Position numbers and translations under genes: made by a program | Notes under the pieces: generated by a model | What the model saw: the letters and a program-made list of their open reading frames with translations, nothing else | What the model was told of the DNA's origin: nothing | Databases searched by the model: none | In this document: positions 1 through 9,405 of the stretch, piece after piece | How positions within the stretch are numbered: the first letter of the stretch is position 1 | How the letters are laid out: each line of letters begins with the position of its first letter | Assembly (NCBI GenBank): GCA_963708455.1 | Contig: CAVPSQ010000010.1 | Coordinates: forward strand, 868,001 to 932,000 | Length of the DNA: 64,000 nucleotides | DNA from: CAIMUS01 sp963708455 | GTDB taxonomy: Bacteria > Pseudomonadota > Gammaproteobacteria > Competibacterales > Competibacteraceae | Reading direction: 5' to 3'

Positions 1-76
1 GGAAGTTCTGTGGGGTTCTAGGGTCATAGCTACGGCTCTATGGAATGGAATGGCTGGGAAGCCGCTGGTCCGTCCC

Positions 77-532
77 CTACCGGCGGCCGGAATGACCGAA
101 ACCACCGGCGCCCCGGGGGCTGGCCGCGAAGTCGGTGACGATCGTGAACTGCGCCTGTACTACCGGCACGATGACCATCTGAGCGATACGTTCGCCGCTC
201 TCGATGGTAAACGGCGCGTTGCCGCGATTCCAGCACGAGATCAACAACTGTCCCTGGTAATCGCTGTCGATCAGCCCGACCAGATTGCCGAGCACAATGC
301 CGTGCCGGTGGCCCAGGCCGGAACGGGGCAGGATCAGCGCCGCCAGTCCCGGATCGGCGATATGGATGGCGATGCCGGTGGGTATCAGCACCGTCTCGCC
401 GGGGCGCACGGTCAGCGGCGCGTCCAGGCAGGCGCGCAAATCCAGCCCGGCGGAGCCTGCCGTGGCGTAATGCGGCAGGGGAATTTCCTGACCGATGCGG
501 GCATCGAGGATTTTCACTTCAATGTCGGGCAT
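77..532 (-). CDS. dut: dUTP diphosphatase
   Basis: Homotrimeric dUTPase that hydrolyses dUTP to dUMP and PPi, keeping uracil out of DNA and supplying the dTMP precursor. The 151-residue length is normal. The family motifs are in order: AGSAGLDLRA near residue 25, PRSGLGHRHG near 69, the GLIDSDYQG catalytic-Asp motif near 86, GERIAQ near 112, and the C-terminal RGAGGFGHSG lid (usually RGxGGFGSTG). The ATG lies 14 bases inside the 3' end of coaBC, so the two are probably translated together. This coaBC-dut order is common in Gammaproteobacteria. Nothing coding is seen in bases 1-76. Confidence 0.97.
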   Translation of the reverse strand: MPDIEVKILDARIGQEIPLPHYATAGSAGLDLRACLDAPLTVRPGETVLIPTGIAIHIADPGLAALILPRSGLGHRHGIVLGNLVGLIDSDYQGQLLISCWNRGNAPFTIESGERIAQMVIVPVVQAQFTIVTDFAASPRGAGGFGHSGRR

Positions 533-1724
533 GGAAACGCTCCGCGATCAGGGCCACCAAATCCTGCCCCAGGCGGGTTTTGTCCGCCTGGGGCAGCGCT
601 TTTTCACCGCCTTCCCAGAGCACATGCAAGGCGTTTTGCTCGCTCTCGAACCCGCTGCCCGGCAGGCCGACCTGATTGGCGGCGATCATGTCCAGGCACT
701 TGTGGCGGCGCTTGTCTGCCGCGTATTGCAGCACGTCGTGGGTTTCGGCGGCGAACCCAACAGTAAAGGGACCCTGATCCAGCGCCGCCACAGTGGCCAG
801 AATATCGGGATTGCGCTCCAGGGTGATAGTCAGCGTCTGCCGGTCTTTTTTGATCTTCTGTCCAACCCGCTGAACAGGGCGGTAATCGGCCACGGCGGCA
901 GTGGCGATGAAAATGTCGGTCTGGGCGGCTATCGCCATGACCGCATCGTACATTTGCAAAGCGCTGTTCACGTCGATGCGCGCCGCTCCGGCCGGGGTCG
1001 GCAACTGTACCGGGCCGGCGACCAGCGTTACTCGCGCGCCCGACTGAGCGGCGGCGGCGGCCACCGCGAAGCCCATCCTGCCGCTGCTGCGATTGCTGAT
1101 GAAGCGCACGGGATCGATATCTTCGCGGGTGGGGCCGGCGGTGAGCACTACGTGCAGGCCCTGCAGCGCGCCAGCGGCAGTGAACAATGCGGTCGCCTGG
1201 TCGCGCAGCTCCAGCGGCTCCAGCATGCGGCCCTCGCCGACTTCGCCGCAGGCCTGCTCGCCGGCGGCCGGTCCCCATAACAGGATGCCGCGTTCTTGCA
1301 GCAACTGGCAGTTGCGTCGGGTGGCGGGGTTGCGCCACATCAGGCGATTCATGGCCGGCGCCACGGCGATGGGTTGGTCGCTGGCCAGACAGAGCGTGCT
1401 CAACAAATCGTTGGCGCAACCGTGCGCCAGGCGGGCGATAAAATCGGCGCTGGCCGGCGCGATCAGGATCAGGTCGGCCCAGCGCGCCAGTTCAATGTGA
1501 CCCATGCCGGCTTCGGCGGCAGGGTCCAGCAATTCCAACCGCACCGATCTGCCGGACACGGCCTGCAAGGTCAGCGGCCCGACGAACTGAGTGGCAGCCG
1601 GCGTCATGACCACCTGGACCTCCGCGCCCATTTCCTTGAGGCGGCGGACCAGATCGGCGCTCTTGTAGGCGGCGATACCGCCGGTTACGCCGAGCAGGAT
1701 GTGTTTGTCGGCCAGCGAGTGCAT
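519..1724 (-). CDS. coaBC: bifunctional phosphopantothenoylcysteine decarboxylase/phosphopantothenate-cysteine ligase
   Basis: Two-domain coenzyme A biosynthesis enzyme. The N-terminal flavoprotein (CoaC) decarboxylates 4'-phosphopantothenoylcysteine, and the C-terminal CoaB domain makes that substrate from phosphopantothenate, cysteine and CTP. Visible signatures are GVTGGIAAYK near the start, the APAMN substrate-recognition motif, TAGPTREDIDPVRFISN opening the CoaB domain, and the AAVADYRP and KIKK motifs. The ATG at 1724 gives the usual 401-residue protein starting just before the flavin-binding strand. An upstream TTG at 1757 in the same frame is less likely. The stop overlaps the start of dut. 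Confidence 0.96.
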   Translation of the reverse strand: MHSLADKHILLGVTGGIAAYKSADLVRRLKEMGAEVQVVMTPAATQFVGPLTLQAVSGRSVRLELLDPAAEAGMGHIELARWADLILIAPASADFIARLAHGCANDLLSTLCLASDQPIAVAPAMNRLMWRNPATRRNCQLLQERGILLWGPAAGEQACGEVGEGRMLEPLELRDQATALFTAAGALQGLHVVLTAGPTREDIDPVRFISNRSSGRMGFAVAAAAAQSGARVTLVAGPVQLPTPAGAARIDVNSALQMYDAVMAIAAQTDIFIATAAVADYRPVQRVGQKIKKDRQTLTITLERNPDILATVAALDQGPFTVGFAAETHDVLQYAADKRRHKCLDMIAANQVGLPGSGFESEQNALHVLWEGGEKALPQADKTRLGQDLVALIAERFHARH

Positions 1725-1900
1725 GCGAGCAATACCGGTTGGGGTCAAGGCTGCCAAGCTTACCGTAACTGACCGGGCGCTTGAAGGGCTAAAGGCAGGC
1801 GGTTGGCGCGACTGGCGAGCAGACAGGCGCGGCTGCCCGTATAATCGACGGCGCTATCCAACCATGCAAGCCATCAGTCAGCCGTTTGCGACCACTACGC

Positions 1901-2992
1901 ATGTCCGCCGTTCCCCATCTGTTCGCCGCCCTGTCCGGGCATGGTTTCGGGCATCTGGCCCAGGCGGCACCCGTGCTTAACGCCCTGCGCCGCCGCTTGC
2001 CAACTTTGGCGCTGACCATCCAGAGTCCTTTGCCCGCCGCGGTGCTGCGCTCGCGTATCGAGGGAGAATTCACGCAGTTGCGCGAGGCCGCCGATAGCGG
2101 GCTGGTGATGGCGAACGCTATCGACGTGCTGGCCGCTGCAAGCCGGGCGGCCTACCGGGCTTTCCACATTGACTGGGAGGCGCGTCTGGCCCGTGAGGAA
2201 CAGCGGCTGGACGAACTGGCTCCGCAACTGGTGTTCGCGGACATTCCCTATCTGCCCCTGGCCGCCGCCGCCAGACGAGGCATTACGGCGGTGGCACTGT
2301 GTTCCTTGAACTGGGCCGATATTGTGCAAGCTTGCTGGCCCGACGATGCGGAACTGGCGACGTACTGCATGCTCATGCGGGAGGCTTACAACAGCGCCGC
2401 CGTATTCCTGCAGCCGGCGCCGTCCATGCCCATGCCCGAATTGCGCAATACCGAGGCAATCGGCCCCATCGCCTTGTTGGGTCGCAACCGCCGGGTCGCG
2501 CTGAACGAGCGCCTGGGCTTGCAAGGCCACGAGACCTTGGTGCTGGCCAGTCTGGGGGGTTTCGATCTGCCCCTGCCGGTGGAGCGCTGGCCGTTGGCGC
2601 CGGACGTCCAGTGGGTGATACCCGCCGCCTGGGGCGGCGGACGGCAGGATTTTTCTCACCGGGAACAAGTGGCGGACCTGCCTTTCATCGATCTGCTGTG
2701 TTCCTGCGATGTGCTGCTGACCAAACCGGGGTATGGGGTGTTCAGCGAAGCGGCCTGTCACGGTAAGCCGGTGCTCTACATCGACCGGCCGCACTGGCCG
2801 GAAACTCCGTGGCTGGTGCGCTGGCTCGCTGCTCACGGCAATGCGCTGCTGCTGCGGCGGGAGATGCTGGCCAGCGGCGCCGTGCTGGAGCCCTTGCGGA
2901 TGCTGTTGGCGCAGCCGCGTAAACCGGCGCTGCAGCCAACCGGCGTCGCGGCGGCCGCGGATTACCTGTATGACGCTCTGGTCGGCCGCTAG
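1901..2992 (+). CDS. MurG/GT28-like glycosyltransferase family protein
   Basis: A 363-residue protein with a two-Rossmann GT-B layout. The N-terminus reads HLFAALSGHGFGHLAQAAPV, like the HGxGHxxR/Q loop of MurG-type enzymes. The C-terminal part has TKPGYGVFSEAACHGKPVL, the GT28 nucleotide-sugar site pattern, followed by YIDRP. It resembles a widespread group of predicted glycosyltransferases of unknown acceptor. The ATG at 1901 places the GHG loop at the normal position; a TTG 15 bases upstream is also in frame. It is a single gene, divergent from coaBC, so its pathway cannot be read from context. Confidence 0.75.
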   Translation: MSAVPHLFAALSGHGFGHLAQAAPVLNALRRRLPTLALTIQSPLPAAVLRSRIEGEFTQLREAADSGLVMANAIDVLAAASRAAYRAFHIDWEARLAREEQRLDELAPQLVFADIPYLPLAAAARRGITAVALCSLNWADIVQACWPDDAELATYCMLMREAYNSAAVFLQPAPSMPMPELRNTEAIGPIALLGRNRRVALNERLGLQGHETLVLASLGGFDLPLPVERWPLAPDVQWVIPAAWGGGRQDFSHREQVADLPFIDLLCSCDVLLTKPGYGVFSEAACHGKPVLYIDRPHWPETPWLVRWLAAHGNALLLRREMLASGAVLEPLRMLLAQPRKPALQPTGVAAAADYLYDALVGR

Positions 2993-3011
2993 CAGAGCGC
3001 CGCAGCGCTGC

Positions 3012-3788
3012 TCAAGCCTGCTGGAACAGACGCCAGATTGCCCGCATGCCGTCCGCGGCGCCCAGCGACAGTTTATAGTCCACCAACCGGGAGACCGTGG
3101 TTTCGGTCGGATTGATTTCCACCGTGGGAATGCCTGTCCGTCTGGCCTCCATCACCGGTCCGGCGATATAGGGAAAGACGCTGGTGGTGCCGATGCTGAA
3201 CACCATATCGAAACCCCGCTCCAGTTCTTCGTACAGCCGATCGACGGCAGGCGTCGGTAGCAGTTCGCCGAACAGCACCACGCGCTGCCGCAGCACGGCG
3301 CCGCAGGCAGGGCAGGGCGGCGGGATGGTCAGTTCGCCGTAATGCGGCACCCAGGTTTCGTACTCACAGGCGGTGCAGTACAGTTCGTGGATATCGCCGT
3401 GAATCTCGATCAGGTTACGGCTGCCGGCCTGGCGGTGGAAACCGTCAACGTTCTGGGTAAGCACGCAGACATTATCGAAAATCTGCTGCAATTCGGCGAT
3501 GATATGATGGGCGTCGTTAAAAGTGGCCGAGCGGCAGCACTGCTCGATCTGATGGATGTATTTCCAGGTGATATGAGGCGCCACGGCCAGCATATCGCCG
3601 GATAGGGCGTCTTCGATCGCCAGGTTTTCATCGGTCATGCCGTTGTTATACAGGCCGCCGATGCCGCGATAGGTAGGCAGGCCCGAATCGGCGGAAATGC
3701 CGGCGCCGGTGATGAACAGCAGGCGGCGGCAACGGCGCATCTGGTCGGCGATCCGGGAGATAAGTTCGAGATGGTTGGGCGCCAGCAT
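3012..3788 (-). CDS. Sir2-family NAD-dependent protein deacetylase (sirtuin)
   Basis: Sirtuin that uses NAD+ to remove acyl groups from lysines. Visible motifs are TGAGISADSGLPTYRG (NAD pocket), TQNVDGFH with the QN-D core, the catalytic His in IEIHGDIH, two zinc-binding CxxC pairs (CTAC and CPAC), VLFGE, and GTTSVFPYIAGP. The ATG at 3788 was chosen because it is preceded by GGAG at good spacing and begins about 20 residues before the NAD motif. A longer frame to 3872 would add 28 residues with no family support. It converges with the glycosyltransferase upstream and is divergent from the ABM gene. Confidence 0.9.
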   Translation of the reverse strand: MLAPNHLELISRIADQMRRCRRLLFITGAGISADSGLPTYRGIGGLYNNGMTDENLAIEDALSGDMLAVAPHITWKYIHQIEQCCRSATFNDAHHIIAELQQIFDNVCVLTQNVDGFHRQAGSRNLIEIHGDIHELYCTACEYETWVPHYGELTIPPPCPACGAVLRQRVVLFGELLPTPAVDRLYEELERGFDMVFSIGTTSVFPYIAGPVMEARRTGIPTVEINPTETTVSRLVDYKLSLGAADGMRAIWRLFQQA

Positions 3789-3906
3789 GATTTGCTCCTC
3801 CCCTAAGTGGACAAAGGGATAACTGTAATCAGTAATAATCGCAGTTTGACATAGCATTCCCTCGGATACCAAGGGTGATTGATAGACGAACCGCCGGACC
3901 TGACTG

Positions 3907-4245
3907 ATGAACGACGACTATTTTGCCACAACGCCGGAACCGCCTTATTACGCGGTCATTTTCACTTCCCGGCGCATGCCGGGGGACAATGGTTACGACC
4001 GAATGGCCGGGCGCATGGCTGAACTGGCGGCGCAGCAACCCGGTTATCTGGGCATGGAGAGCGTCCGGCAGGGTAACGGCTGCGGGATGACGGTCTCCTA
4101 CTGGACTTCCCTCGACGCTATCGCCGCCTGGAAAGCCCATGCCGTACATCGGTTGGCGCAGGAGACCGGAAAACGGATGTGGTACGAGCACTACCAAATA
4201 CGGATCGCCCAAGTCGAACGGGCCTACAGCAAGGAGCCGCGGTGA
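3907..4245 (+). CDS. antibiotic biosynthesis monooxygenase (ABM) domain protein
   Basis: A 112-residue single ABM ferredoxin-like fold. It has YAVIFTSRR at the first strand, MAELAAQQPGYLGMES in the helix-strand centre, and SYWTSLDAIAAWKAHAVHRLAQ, the typical tryptophan/histidine stretch of YqjZ-like members. Small proteins of this type are often dimeric and variously act as heme- or quinone-modifying oxygenases; no substrate can be named here. It lies 36 bases before the DUF455 gene on the same strand and the two may be cotranscribed. Confidence 0.75.
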   Translation: MNDDYFATTPEPPYYAVIFTSRRMPGDNGYDRMAGRMAELAAQQPGYLGMESVRQGNGCGMTVSYWTSLDAIAAWKAHAVHRLAQETGKRMWYEHYQIRIAQVERAYSKEPR

Positions 4246-4281
4246 TCCGCCTTCAGCCCTGCGCCGTGGCGGCCTAAAGCC

Positions 4282-5079
4282 ATGTCACGCTGCCTGTTCT
4301 CCCTGACGAAACGGAGTCTGGACGCCACGGAACCGGCGGAGAAAGCGGCCTTGCTCCAGGAATTGCGGGCGGCTTGGCGGTCTGGCGATCTGGTCAGCAG
4401 CGACGCGCCGCCACCGCAACCTATCGGTCCGCCAGGACGGCCGCTACGGCCACGCTTGGTCTCTCCCCGGACCGTGCCCCGCCGGCGCCTGCATAGCGAA
4501 AACGGCCGGGCGGCGCTGATTCACGCCATCGCCCATATCGAATTTAATGCCATCAATCTGGCGCTGGACGCCGTGTACCGGTTCCGCGGCCTGCCGGCGC
4601 CGTACTACGACGACTGGTTGCGGGTCGCCGCCGAGGAAGCCCGTCATTTCGCTCTGTTGCAAGAACGGCTGGGTGAATTGGGCTATGCGTATGGCGCTTT
4701 CGATGCCCATGACGGGCTGTGGCAAATGGCGGTTGCGACCGCCGGTGATCCGTTGGCGCGCATGGCGCTGGTGCCGCGCGTGCTGGAAGCGCGTGGACTG
4801 GATGTCACGCCGGGTATTATCCAGCGTCTCAGCGACGCCGGTGATGCTCGGACCGTGACCATTCTGACCATCATTCTGCGGGAAGAAATCGGCCACGTGG
4901 CGCTCGGTTCGCGCTGGTTCCGCTACTGTTGCGCGCAGGCCGGTCTACTGGCCGAAGAGACTTTTGTGGAACTGATTCGTACCTATTACCAGGGGCGGAT
5001 TGGACAGCCGCTCAATAAAGCCGCGCGTCGGTCCGCCGGATTTACCGACAGGGAACTCGAGCTGTTGCAGGACCTGTAG
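4282..5079 (+). CDS. DUF455 ferritin-like domain protein
   Basis: A 265-residue member of the DUF455 ferritin-like family. The probable di-metal ligands are visible as two E..H motifs: AHIEFNAINLALD near residue 92 and EEARHFALLQERL near 118, followed by EARGLDVTPG and a third motif EEIGHVALGSRWF near 200. The first 75 residues are a proline-rich linker with little conservation. The family is linked to tRNA-hydroxylase-like or oxidase folds, but the reaction is unknown. It follows the ABM gene. Confidence 0.8.
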   Translation: MSRCLFSLTKRSLDATEPAEKAALLQELRAAWRSGDLVSSDAPPPQPIGPPGRPLRPRLVSPRTVPRRRLHSENGRAALIHAIAHIEFNAINLALDAVYRFRGLPAPYYDDWLRVAAEEARHFALLQERLGELGYAYGAFDAHDGLWQMAVATAGDPLARMALVPRVLEARGLDVTPGIIQRLSDAGDARTVTILTIILREEIGHVALGSRWFRYCCAQAGLLAEETFVELIRTYYQGRIGQPLNKAARRSAGFTDRELELLQDL

Positions 5080-5160
5080 CACACGCCATCCAGGGTGCGT
5101 CCCGAGCACTGCGGTGGGTTCCCCACCGCGTCCTGCGCAGCGCCTGTTAAGCCCGTCCGC

Positions 5161-6510
5161 CTACTCCCCGGCAAGGGTCATCCGGCCGATCAGCAAAGAC
5201 CCGCAGCGGATATTGCCGCGCCGGTCGACATCATTGCCTACCGCCGTGATGCCGAGGAACATGTCCTTGAGATTGCCGGCGATGGTAATTTCCTCCACCG
5301 GATAGCGGCTCTCTCCACCCTCCACCCAGAAACCGGCGGCGCCACGGGAATAATCACCGGTCACCAGATTGACGCCGTGCCCCATGAGGTGAGTGACCAC
5401 GAGACCGGTATCCAGATGTGCCAGCAGGCCCGCAAAATCCAACGGACCCGGTTGCACCGTCAAATTGTGCACGCCGCCGGCGTTGCCCGTGGTCTGCATG
5501 CCCAGGCGGCGGGCAGAGTAGCTGTCCAGCACATAGCCTTGCAACACGCCGTGACGCACCAGTTCCCGCTCCTGTGTGGCAACGCCTTCCGCATCGAAGG
5601 GAGCGCTGCCCAGGGCACCCGGCAGATGGGGTTGCTCGCGCAGGTCGAGGAAATCCGGAAAAATGCGCTGTCCCAGATGATCCAGCAGGAAGCTGGCCTT
5701 ACGGTACAGTGCGCCGCCACGAATCGCGCCGACGAAGTGTCCGATCAGGCCCCGCGCCAGTTCAGGGACGAACAGCACCGGCGCCTCGCGGGTGCTCAGC
5801 CGGCGGCTGTGCAACCGTTGTAAAGCGCGTTCGGCCGCCCGCCGGCCCACCGTCTCGGCCGGCTCCAGCGCCTGGTGGCTGCGGTCCAGCGTGTACCAGT
5901 AGTCCCGCTGCATGCCGTTGTCGTCCTGGGCGATCACCGAGCAACTGAGCGAATGCCGGGTGCTAGAATAGCCGCCGCAGAAGCCGTGCGAGTTGCCGTA
6001 CACGCTGCAGCCGCTCTGCGTGGAGACGCTGCCGCCTTCGGAGTTACTAATCTGTGCGTCCAACTCCAGCGCCGCGGTTTCGCAGCGCCGGGCCAGGGCG
6101 ATAGCCTGTTCGGCGCCCAGTTCCCAGGGATGATACAGATCCAGATTCGGTATTTCTCTGGCCAGACGGTCTGGATCGGCGAGTCCGGCGCAGGGATCGG
6201 CGGCGGTATAGCAGGCGATATCACAGGCGGCGCGCACGGTCTCGCGGATGGCATCGCTCCCCCAGTCGGAGGTGCTGGCCGAGCCCTTGCGCTGTTCAAA
6301 GTAGACCGTCACGCCCAGACCCCGGCTGCGATGATGCTCCAAAGTCTCGACTTCGCTCAGGCGCACGGTGACTGACAGCGCATGACCGTAGTTGACCGCT
6401 GCTTCGGCCGCCGCAGCGCCCTGCGCGGCGGCTTCCGCCAGAATCATGGCGACCAGCGATTCCAACCGGGATTGTTCCGGCAGCACCGGGTTTACCGAGG
6501 GTAGCGACAT
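5161..6510 (-). CDS. pmbA: metalloprotease PmbA/TldE
   Basis: TldE/PmbA subunit of the TldD-TldE zinc protease, which matures peptides such as microcins and helps degrade CcdA. The 449-residue length from the ATG at 6510 is typical. The N-terminus LESLVAMILAEAAAQGA and the central LFVPELARGLIGHFVGAIRGG match the family. The C-terminal section reads VVTHLMGHGVNLVTGDYSRGAAGFWVEGG, the family's signature. Like other TldE proteins it lacks the HExxxH zinc motif of TldD. It is divergent from darP, 75 bases apart, which is the conserved pmbA-yjgA arrangement. Confidence 0.95.
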   Translation of the reverse strand: MSLPSVNPVLPEQSRLESLVAMILAEAAAQGAAAAEAAVNYGHALSVTVRLSEVETLEHHRSRGLGVTVYFEQRKGSASTSDWGSDAIRETVRAACDIACYTAADPCAGLADPDRLAREIPNLDLYHPWELGAEQAIALARRCETAALELDAQISNSEGGSVSTQSGCSVYGNSHGFCGGYSSTRHSLSCSVIAQDDNGMQRDYWYTLDRSHQALEPAETVGRRAAERALQRLHSRRLSTREAPVLFVPELARGLIGHFVGAIRGGALYRKASFLLDHLGQRIFPDFLDLREQPHLPGALGSAPFDAEGVATQERELVRHGVLQGYVLDSYSARRLGMQTTGNAGGVHNLTVQPGPLDFAGLLAHLDTGLVVTHLMGHGVNLVTGDYSRGAAGFWVEGGESRYPVEEITIAGNLKDMFLGITAVGNDVDRRGNIRCGSLLIGRMTLAGE

Positions 6511-6584
6511 ACGTTTTACCTGATTGTGAACTGGACGGATTTTACGGGATACTACCCGGCAACCATTACTCGACCCATCGTTCC

Positions 6585-6878
6585 ATGCACCGCGATCATT
6601 TTGAACCACTGCCGCCAGAGTCTTACGACCGTCCCAGCAAGAGCCAGCGCAAGCGCGAAGCCCTCGCTTTGCAAGCTCTGGGAGAAACGCTGGTCGGGCT
6701 GAAACCGCCGCAACTGGGCAAACTCCCTTTACCGGATGAACTGCGTGAAGCCGTGCTGGCCGCCCGGCAAATGCCTCAACGCGGCGCCCGCAAGCGGCAG
6801 TTGCAGTATATCGGTAGGCTGATGCGGGAGATTGATCCAGAGCCGATTCGCGCGGCGTTGGGCTCAGTAGGGCGATGA
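6585..6878 (+). CDS. darP: ribosome-associated protein DarP/YjgA (DUF615), short form
   Basis: DarP (YjgA) assists 50S ribosome assembly. The N-terminal half is clear: RPSKSQRKREALALQALGE, LPLPDELREAVLAAR and the RQLQYIGRLMREIDPEPIRAAL core. Family members usually run to about 170-185 residues, but this frame stops at residue 97 just after the IRAAL motif, and no continuation is seen in the other two frames before hldD. The C-terminal half therefore appears deleted. Whether the short form works is unclear. The position divergent from pmbA is the conserved one. Confidence 0.8.
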   Translation: MHRDHFEPLPPESYDRPSKSQRKREALALQALGETLVGLKPPQLGKLPLPDELREAVLAARQMPQRGARKRQLQYIGRLMREIDPEPIRAALGSVGR

Positions 6879-6965
6879 GAAACTAGTTTCCCGGTGGCGA
6901 GGATGCAGTACGGTTGCAGCATCAGCCAAGTTCATCACGAGAGTTGCGGGACACCACCCTAATGG

Positions 6966-7913
6966 TTACAGATTACGTTGCAGCCCGTCGAGATAAGCCT
7001 TTACCCCCTCCTCCACGGTCTTGAACGGCGCATCATAGCCTAGCTTGCGGAGCGCGCCGATATCGGCCTCGGTAAAACTCTGATAACGTCCGCGAAGCTG
7101 GTCGGGGAAGGGAATGTACTCGATGTCGCCCTGTCCATGCCAGGCGAGGACTGCGCGAGCCACGTCATTGAAAGTCTGGGCCCGCCCGGTGCCTACGTTG
7201 AAAATCCCGGAGCAGTCGGGATGGTCCAGCAACCACAGGTTGACCGCCACAGTGTCTTGAACGTAAACGAAATCGCGCCGCTGTTCACCATCGCCATAGC
7301 CGTCGCAACCCTCGAACAGTCGCACCCGGCCCTCAGCCAGCAGTTGGTTGTTGAGATGAAAGGCGACGCTGGCCATGCTGCCTTTGTGCGCCTCGCGCGG
7401 GCCGTAGACATTGAAGTAGCGTAAACCCACCACCTGACTTTGCGCCATCGGCAGTAAACGACGCACATATTGATCGAACAGCAACTTGGAATAGGCATAG
7501 ACATTTAACGGCCGTTCGGCGGCGCGCTCCTCGCGAAACCGGGGACCGGCGCCATAGACCGAGGCGCTGGACGCATAGAGATAAGGAATGCGGCGCTCCA
7601 GACAGTAATGCAGCAGCGCTTTCGAGTATTGGTAGTTATTGTCCAGCATGTAGCGCCCGTCCCACTCGGTGGTGGTGGAGCAGGCGCCTTGGTGGCAGAT
7701 TGCCGTGACTGGTCCGAAATCGAAGCCAGTCTGGATGCGTTCCAGAAAAACCGCTTTGTCCAGATAATCGGCAATTTCGCAGTCGGCGATATTCTTGAAT
7801 TTGACGCCCCTGCTCAGGTTGTCCACCACCATCACCTCGTCGCGGCCACTCTCGTTCAAGGCGTTGACGATGTTGCTGCCGATGAAGCCGGCGCCTCCCG
7901 TTACAATAATCAC
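6966..7913 (-). CDS. hldD: ADP-L-glycero-D-manno-heptose 6-epimerase
   Basis: SDR-type epimerase that converts ADP-D-glycero- to ADP-L-glycero-manno-heptose, the donor for LPS inner core. The N-terminus MIIVTGGAGFIGSNIV is the NADP Rossmann glycine motif. ACSTTTEWDGRYML and the catalytic region SSASVYG with YAYSKLLFDQYV (Tyr-x3-Lys) are characteristic of HldD. Length is 315 residues. It is the last gene of a four-gene heptose operon, 32 bases downstream of hldE. Confidence 0.97.
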   Translation of the reverse strand: MIIVTGGAGFIGSNIVNALNESGRDEVMVVDNLSRGVKFKNIADCEIADYLDKAVFLERIQTGFDFGPVTAICHQGACSTTTEWDGRYMLDNNYQYSKALLHYCLERRIPYLYASSASVYGAGPRFREERAAERPLNVYAYSKLLFDQYVRRLLPMAQSQVVGLRYFNVYGPREAHKGSMASVAFHLNNQLLAEGRVRLFEGCDGYGDGEQRRDFVYVQDTVAVNLWLLDHPDCSGIFNVGTGRAQTFNDVARAVLAWHGQGDIEYIPFPDQLRGRYQSFTEADIGALRKLGYDAPFKTVEEGVKAYLDGLQRNL

Positions 7914-7945
7914 GTGTCAACCGCTCCCCGCCAGATAAATCGTAC

Positions 7946-9370
7946 TCAGTGATGCAAAATAGTGTCGATGATGGAACTGGTGGACCAGCCTTGCTGGAAT
8001 TGCAATACCGCCACCCGCCCGCCACCCGCTTCCACGCATTCCCGGCCCACGATCTGCTCGGGACGGTAATCGCCTCCCTTGACCAGCACCTCGGGGCGGA
8101 TGGCGCAGATCAAGCGTTCCGGCGTATCTTCGGTAAAAGGTGCCACCCAATCCACCGCGGCCAGCGCGGCCAACACCGCCATGCGTTGCTCCAGGGGAAC
8201 CACGGGCCGTCCTTTACCTTTCAGTCGCTCTACCGAGGCGTCATCGTTGACCGCGACGATCAGGCGGTCGCCCAGGGCACGCGCTTCGCTAAGATAGGCG
8301 ACATGTCCCGCATGGAGAATATCAAAGCAGCCATTGGTCATGACGATACGCTCGCCACGTCCCCGGGCGGCCTGCACAGCGATGTTGAGTTGCTCTTCGG
8401 TCATCACGCCACGACCGGGCTCCCCACTCTCATCCATAGCATTGACCAACTCCAGGACGCTGACGGTCGCCGTACCCAGCTTGCCGACCACGATTCCAGC
8501 GGCGACATTGGCCAAAGCCACAGCGGTGGGCAGCGATTCCCCGGCCGCCAGCGCAGTCGCCAGAGTAGCAACGACGGTGTCACCAGCGCCGGTGACATCG
8601 TAGACTTCGCGTGCCACAGCCGGTAGATGCAATTCCTGCTGACCATCCTGAAGTAGGGTCATGCCATGTTCGCCGCGGGTGATCAGCAGCGCATCCAACT
8701 CGTGGGCGTGCAGCAACGCCCGACCGCGCTCCACCAGGAGCGGCTCATTGGCACACGGTCCAACCACCGCCTCAAACTCACTGAGATTGGGTGTCACCAG
8801 CGAAGCGCCGGCATAGATTGAAAAATCCCGGCTTTTAGGATCGACCACCACTGCTTTGCCGGCGGCGCGCGCCGCCTCGATCAGGACGCGGCTGTCGCGT
8901 AAGGTCCCCTTACCGTAATCGGACAGGACCACCACCTGGCTAGCGGAGAGCAAAGCTCTAAAGCGAGCCAGCAGACCGTCACTATCGAAGCCTGGGAAGC
9001 CCTGCTCGAAGTCCAGTCGGAGCAACTGTTGATGTCGGCTCAGCACCCGCAACTTGGTGATAGTGGGCACACTCGGTACCCGCTGAAACACACAACTGAC
9101 ACCGGCGCCAGTCAACCGGGATTCGAGCGCCCCGCTGGCGGCATCGTCCCCGGTCAGCCCGAGCAAGCTAGCTTGTCCCCCCAGCATGGCTACATTCAAG
9201 GCGACATTCGCCGCGCCGCCTGGCCGGTCTTCGCTATGTTCCACCCGCACGACCGGCACCGGCGCTTCTGGTGATATCCTTTCGGTGGGTCCCTGCCAAT
9301 AGCGATCCAGCATCACATCGCCCACGATCAGCACGCGGGCGGCGCTGAAGTCAGGTATGTTGACCTTCAT
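7946..9370 (-). CDS. hldE: bifunctional heptose 7-phosphate kinase/heptose 1-phosphate adenylyltransferase
   Basis: Two enzymes of ADP-heptose synthesis in one chain. The N-terminal PfkB/ribokinase domain (about residues 1-320) has RPGGAANVALNVA and the DVTGAGDTVVATLA anion-hole motif with catalytic Asp. The C-terminal cytidylyltransferase-like domain (from about 340) has TNGCFDILHAGHV, which carries the HxGH nucleotide motif. Length 474 matches E. coli HldE. It lies between the GT9 gene and hldD on the same strand. Confidence 0.97.
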   Translation of the reverse strand: MKVNIPDFSAARVLIVGDVMLDRYWQGPTERISPEAPVPVVRVEHSEDRPGGAANVALNVAMLGGQASLLGLTGDDAASGALESRLTGAGVSCVFQRVPSVPTITKLRVLSRHQQLLRLDFEQGFPGFDSDGLLARFRALLSASQVVVLSDYGKGTLRDSRVLIEAARAAGKAVVVDPKSRDFSIYAGASLVTPNLSEFEAVVGPCANEPLLVERGRALLHAHELDALLITRGEHGMTLLQDGQQELHLPAVAREVYDVTGAGDTVVATLATALAAGESLPTAVALANVAAGIVVGKLGTATVSVLELVNAMDESGEPGRGVMTEEQLNIAVQAARGRGERIVMTNGCFDILHAGHVAYLSEARALGDRLIVAVNDDASVERLKGKGRPVVPLEQRMAVLAALAAVDWVAPFTEDTPERLICAIRPEVLVKGGDYRPEQIVGRECVEAGGGRVAVLQFQQGWSTSSIIDTILHH

Positions 9371-9405
9371 GAAGACCCGTTATCCGCCATAAATTCGGGT
9401 CAGGA

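Noticed and set aside
5095..5823. Long plus-strand open frame opposite pmbA
   Set aside because: Antisense shadow of a clearly conserved gene; arginine/glutamine-rich translation with no family resemblance. The same holds for frames opposite hldE, hsdR, hsdM and the acetoacetyl-CoA synthetase.
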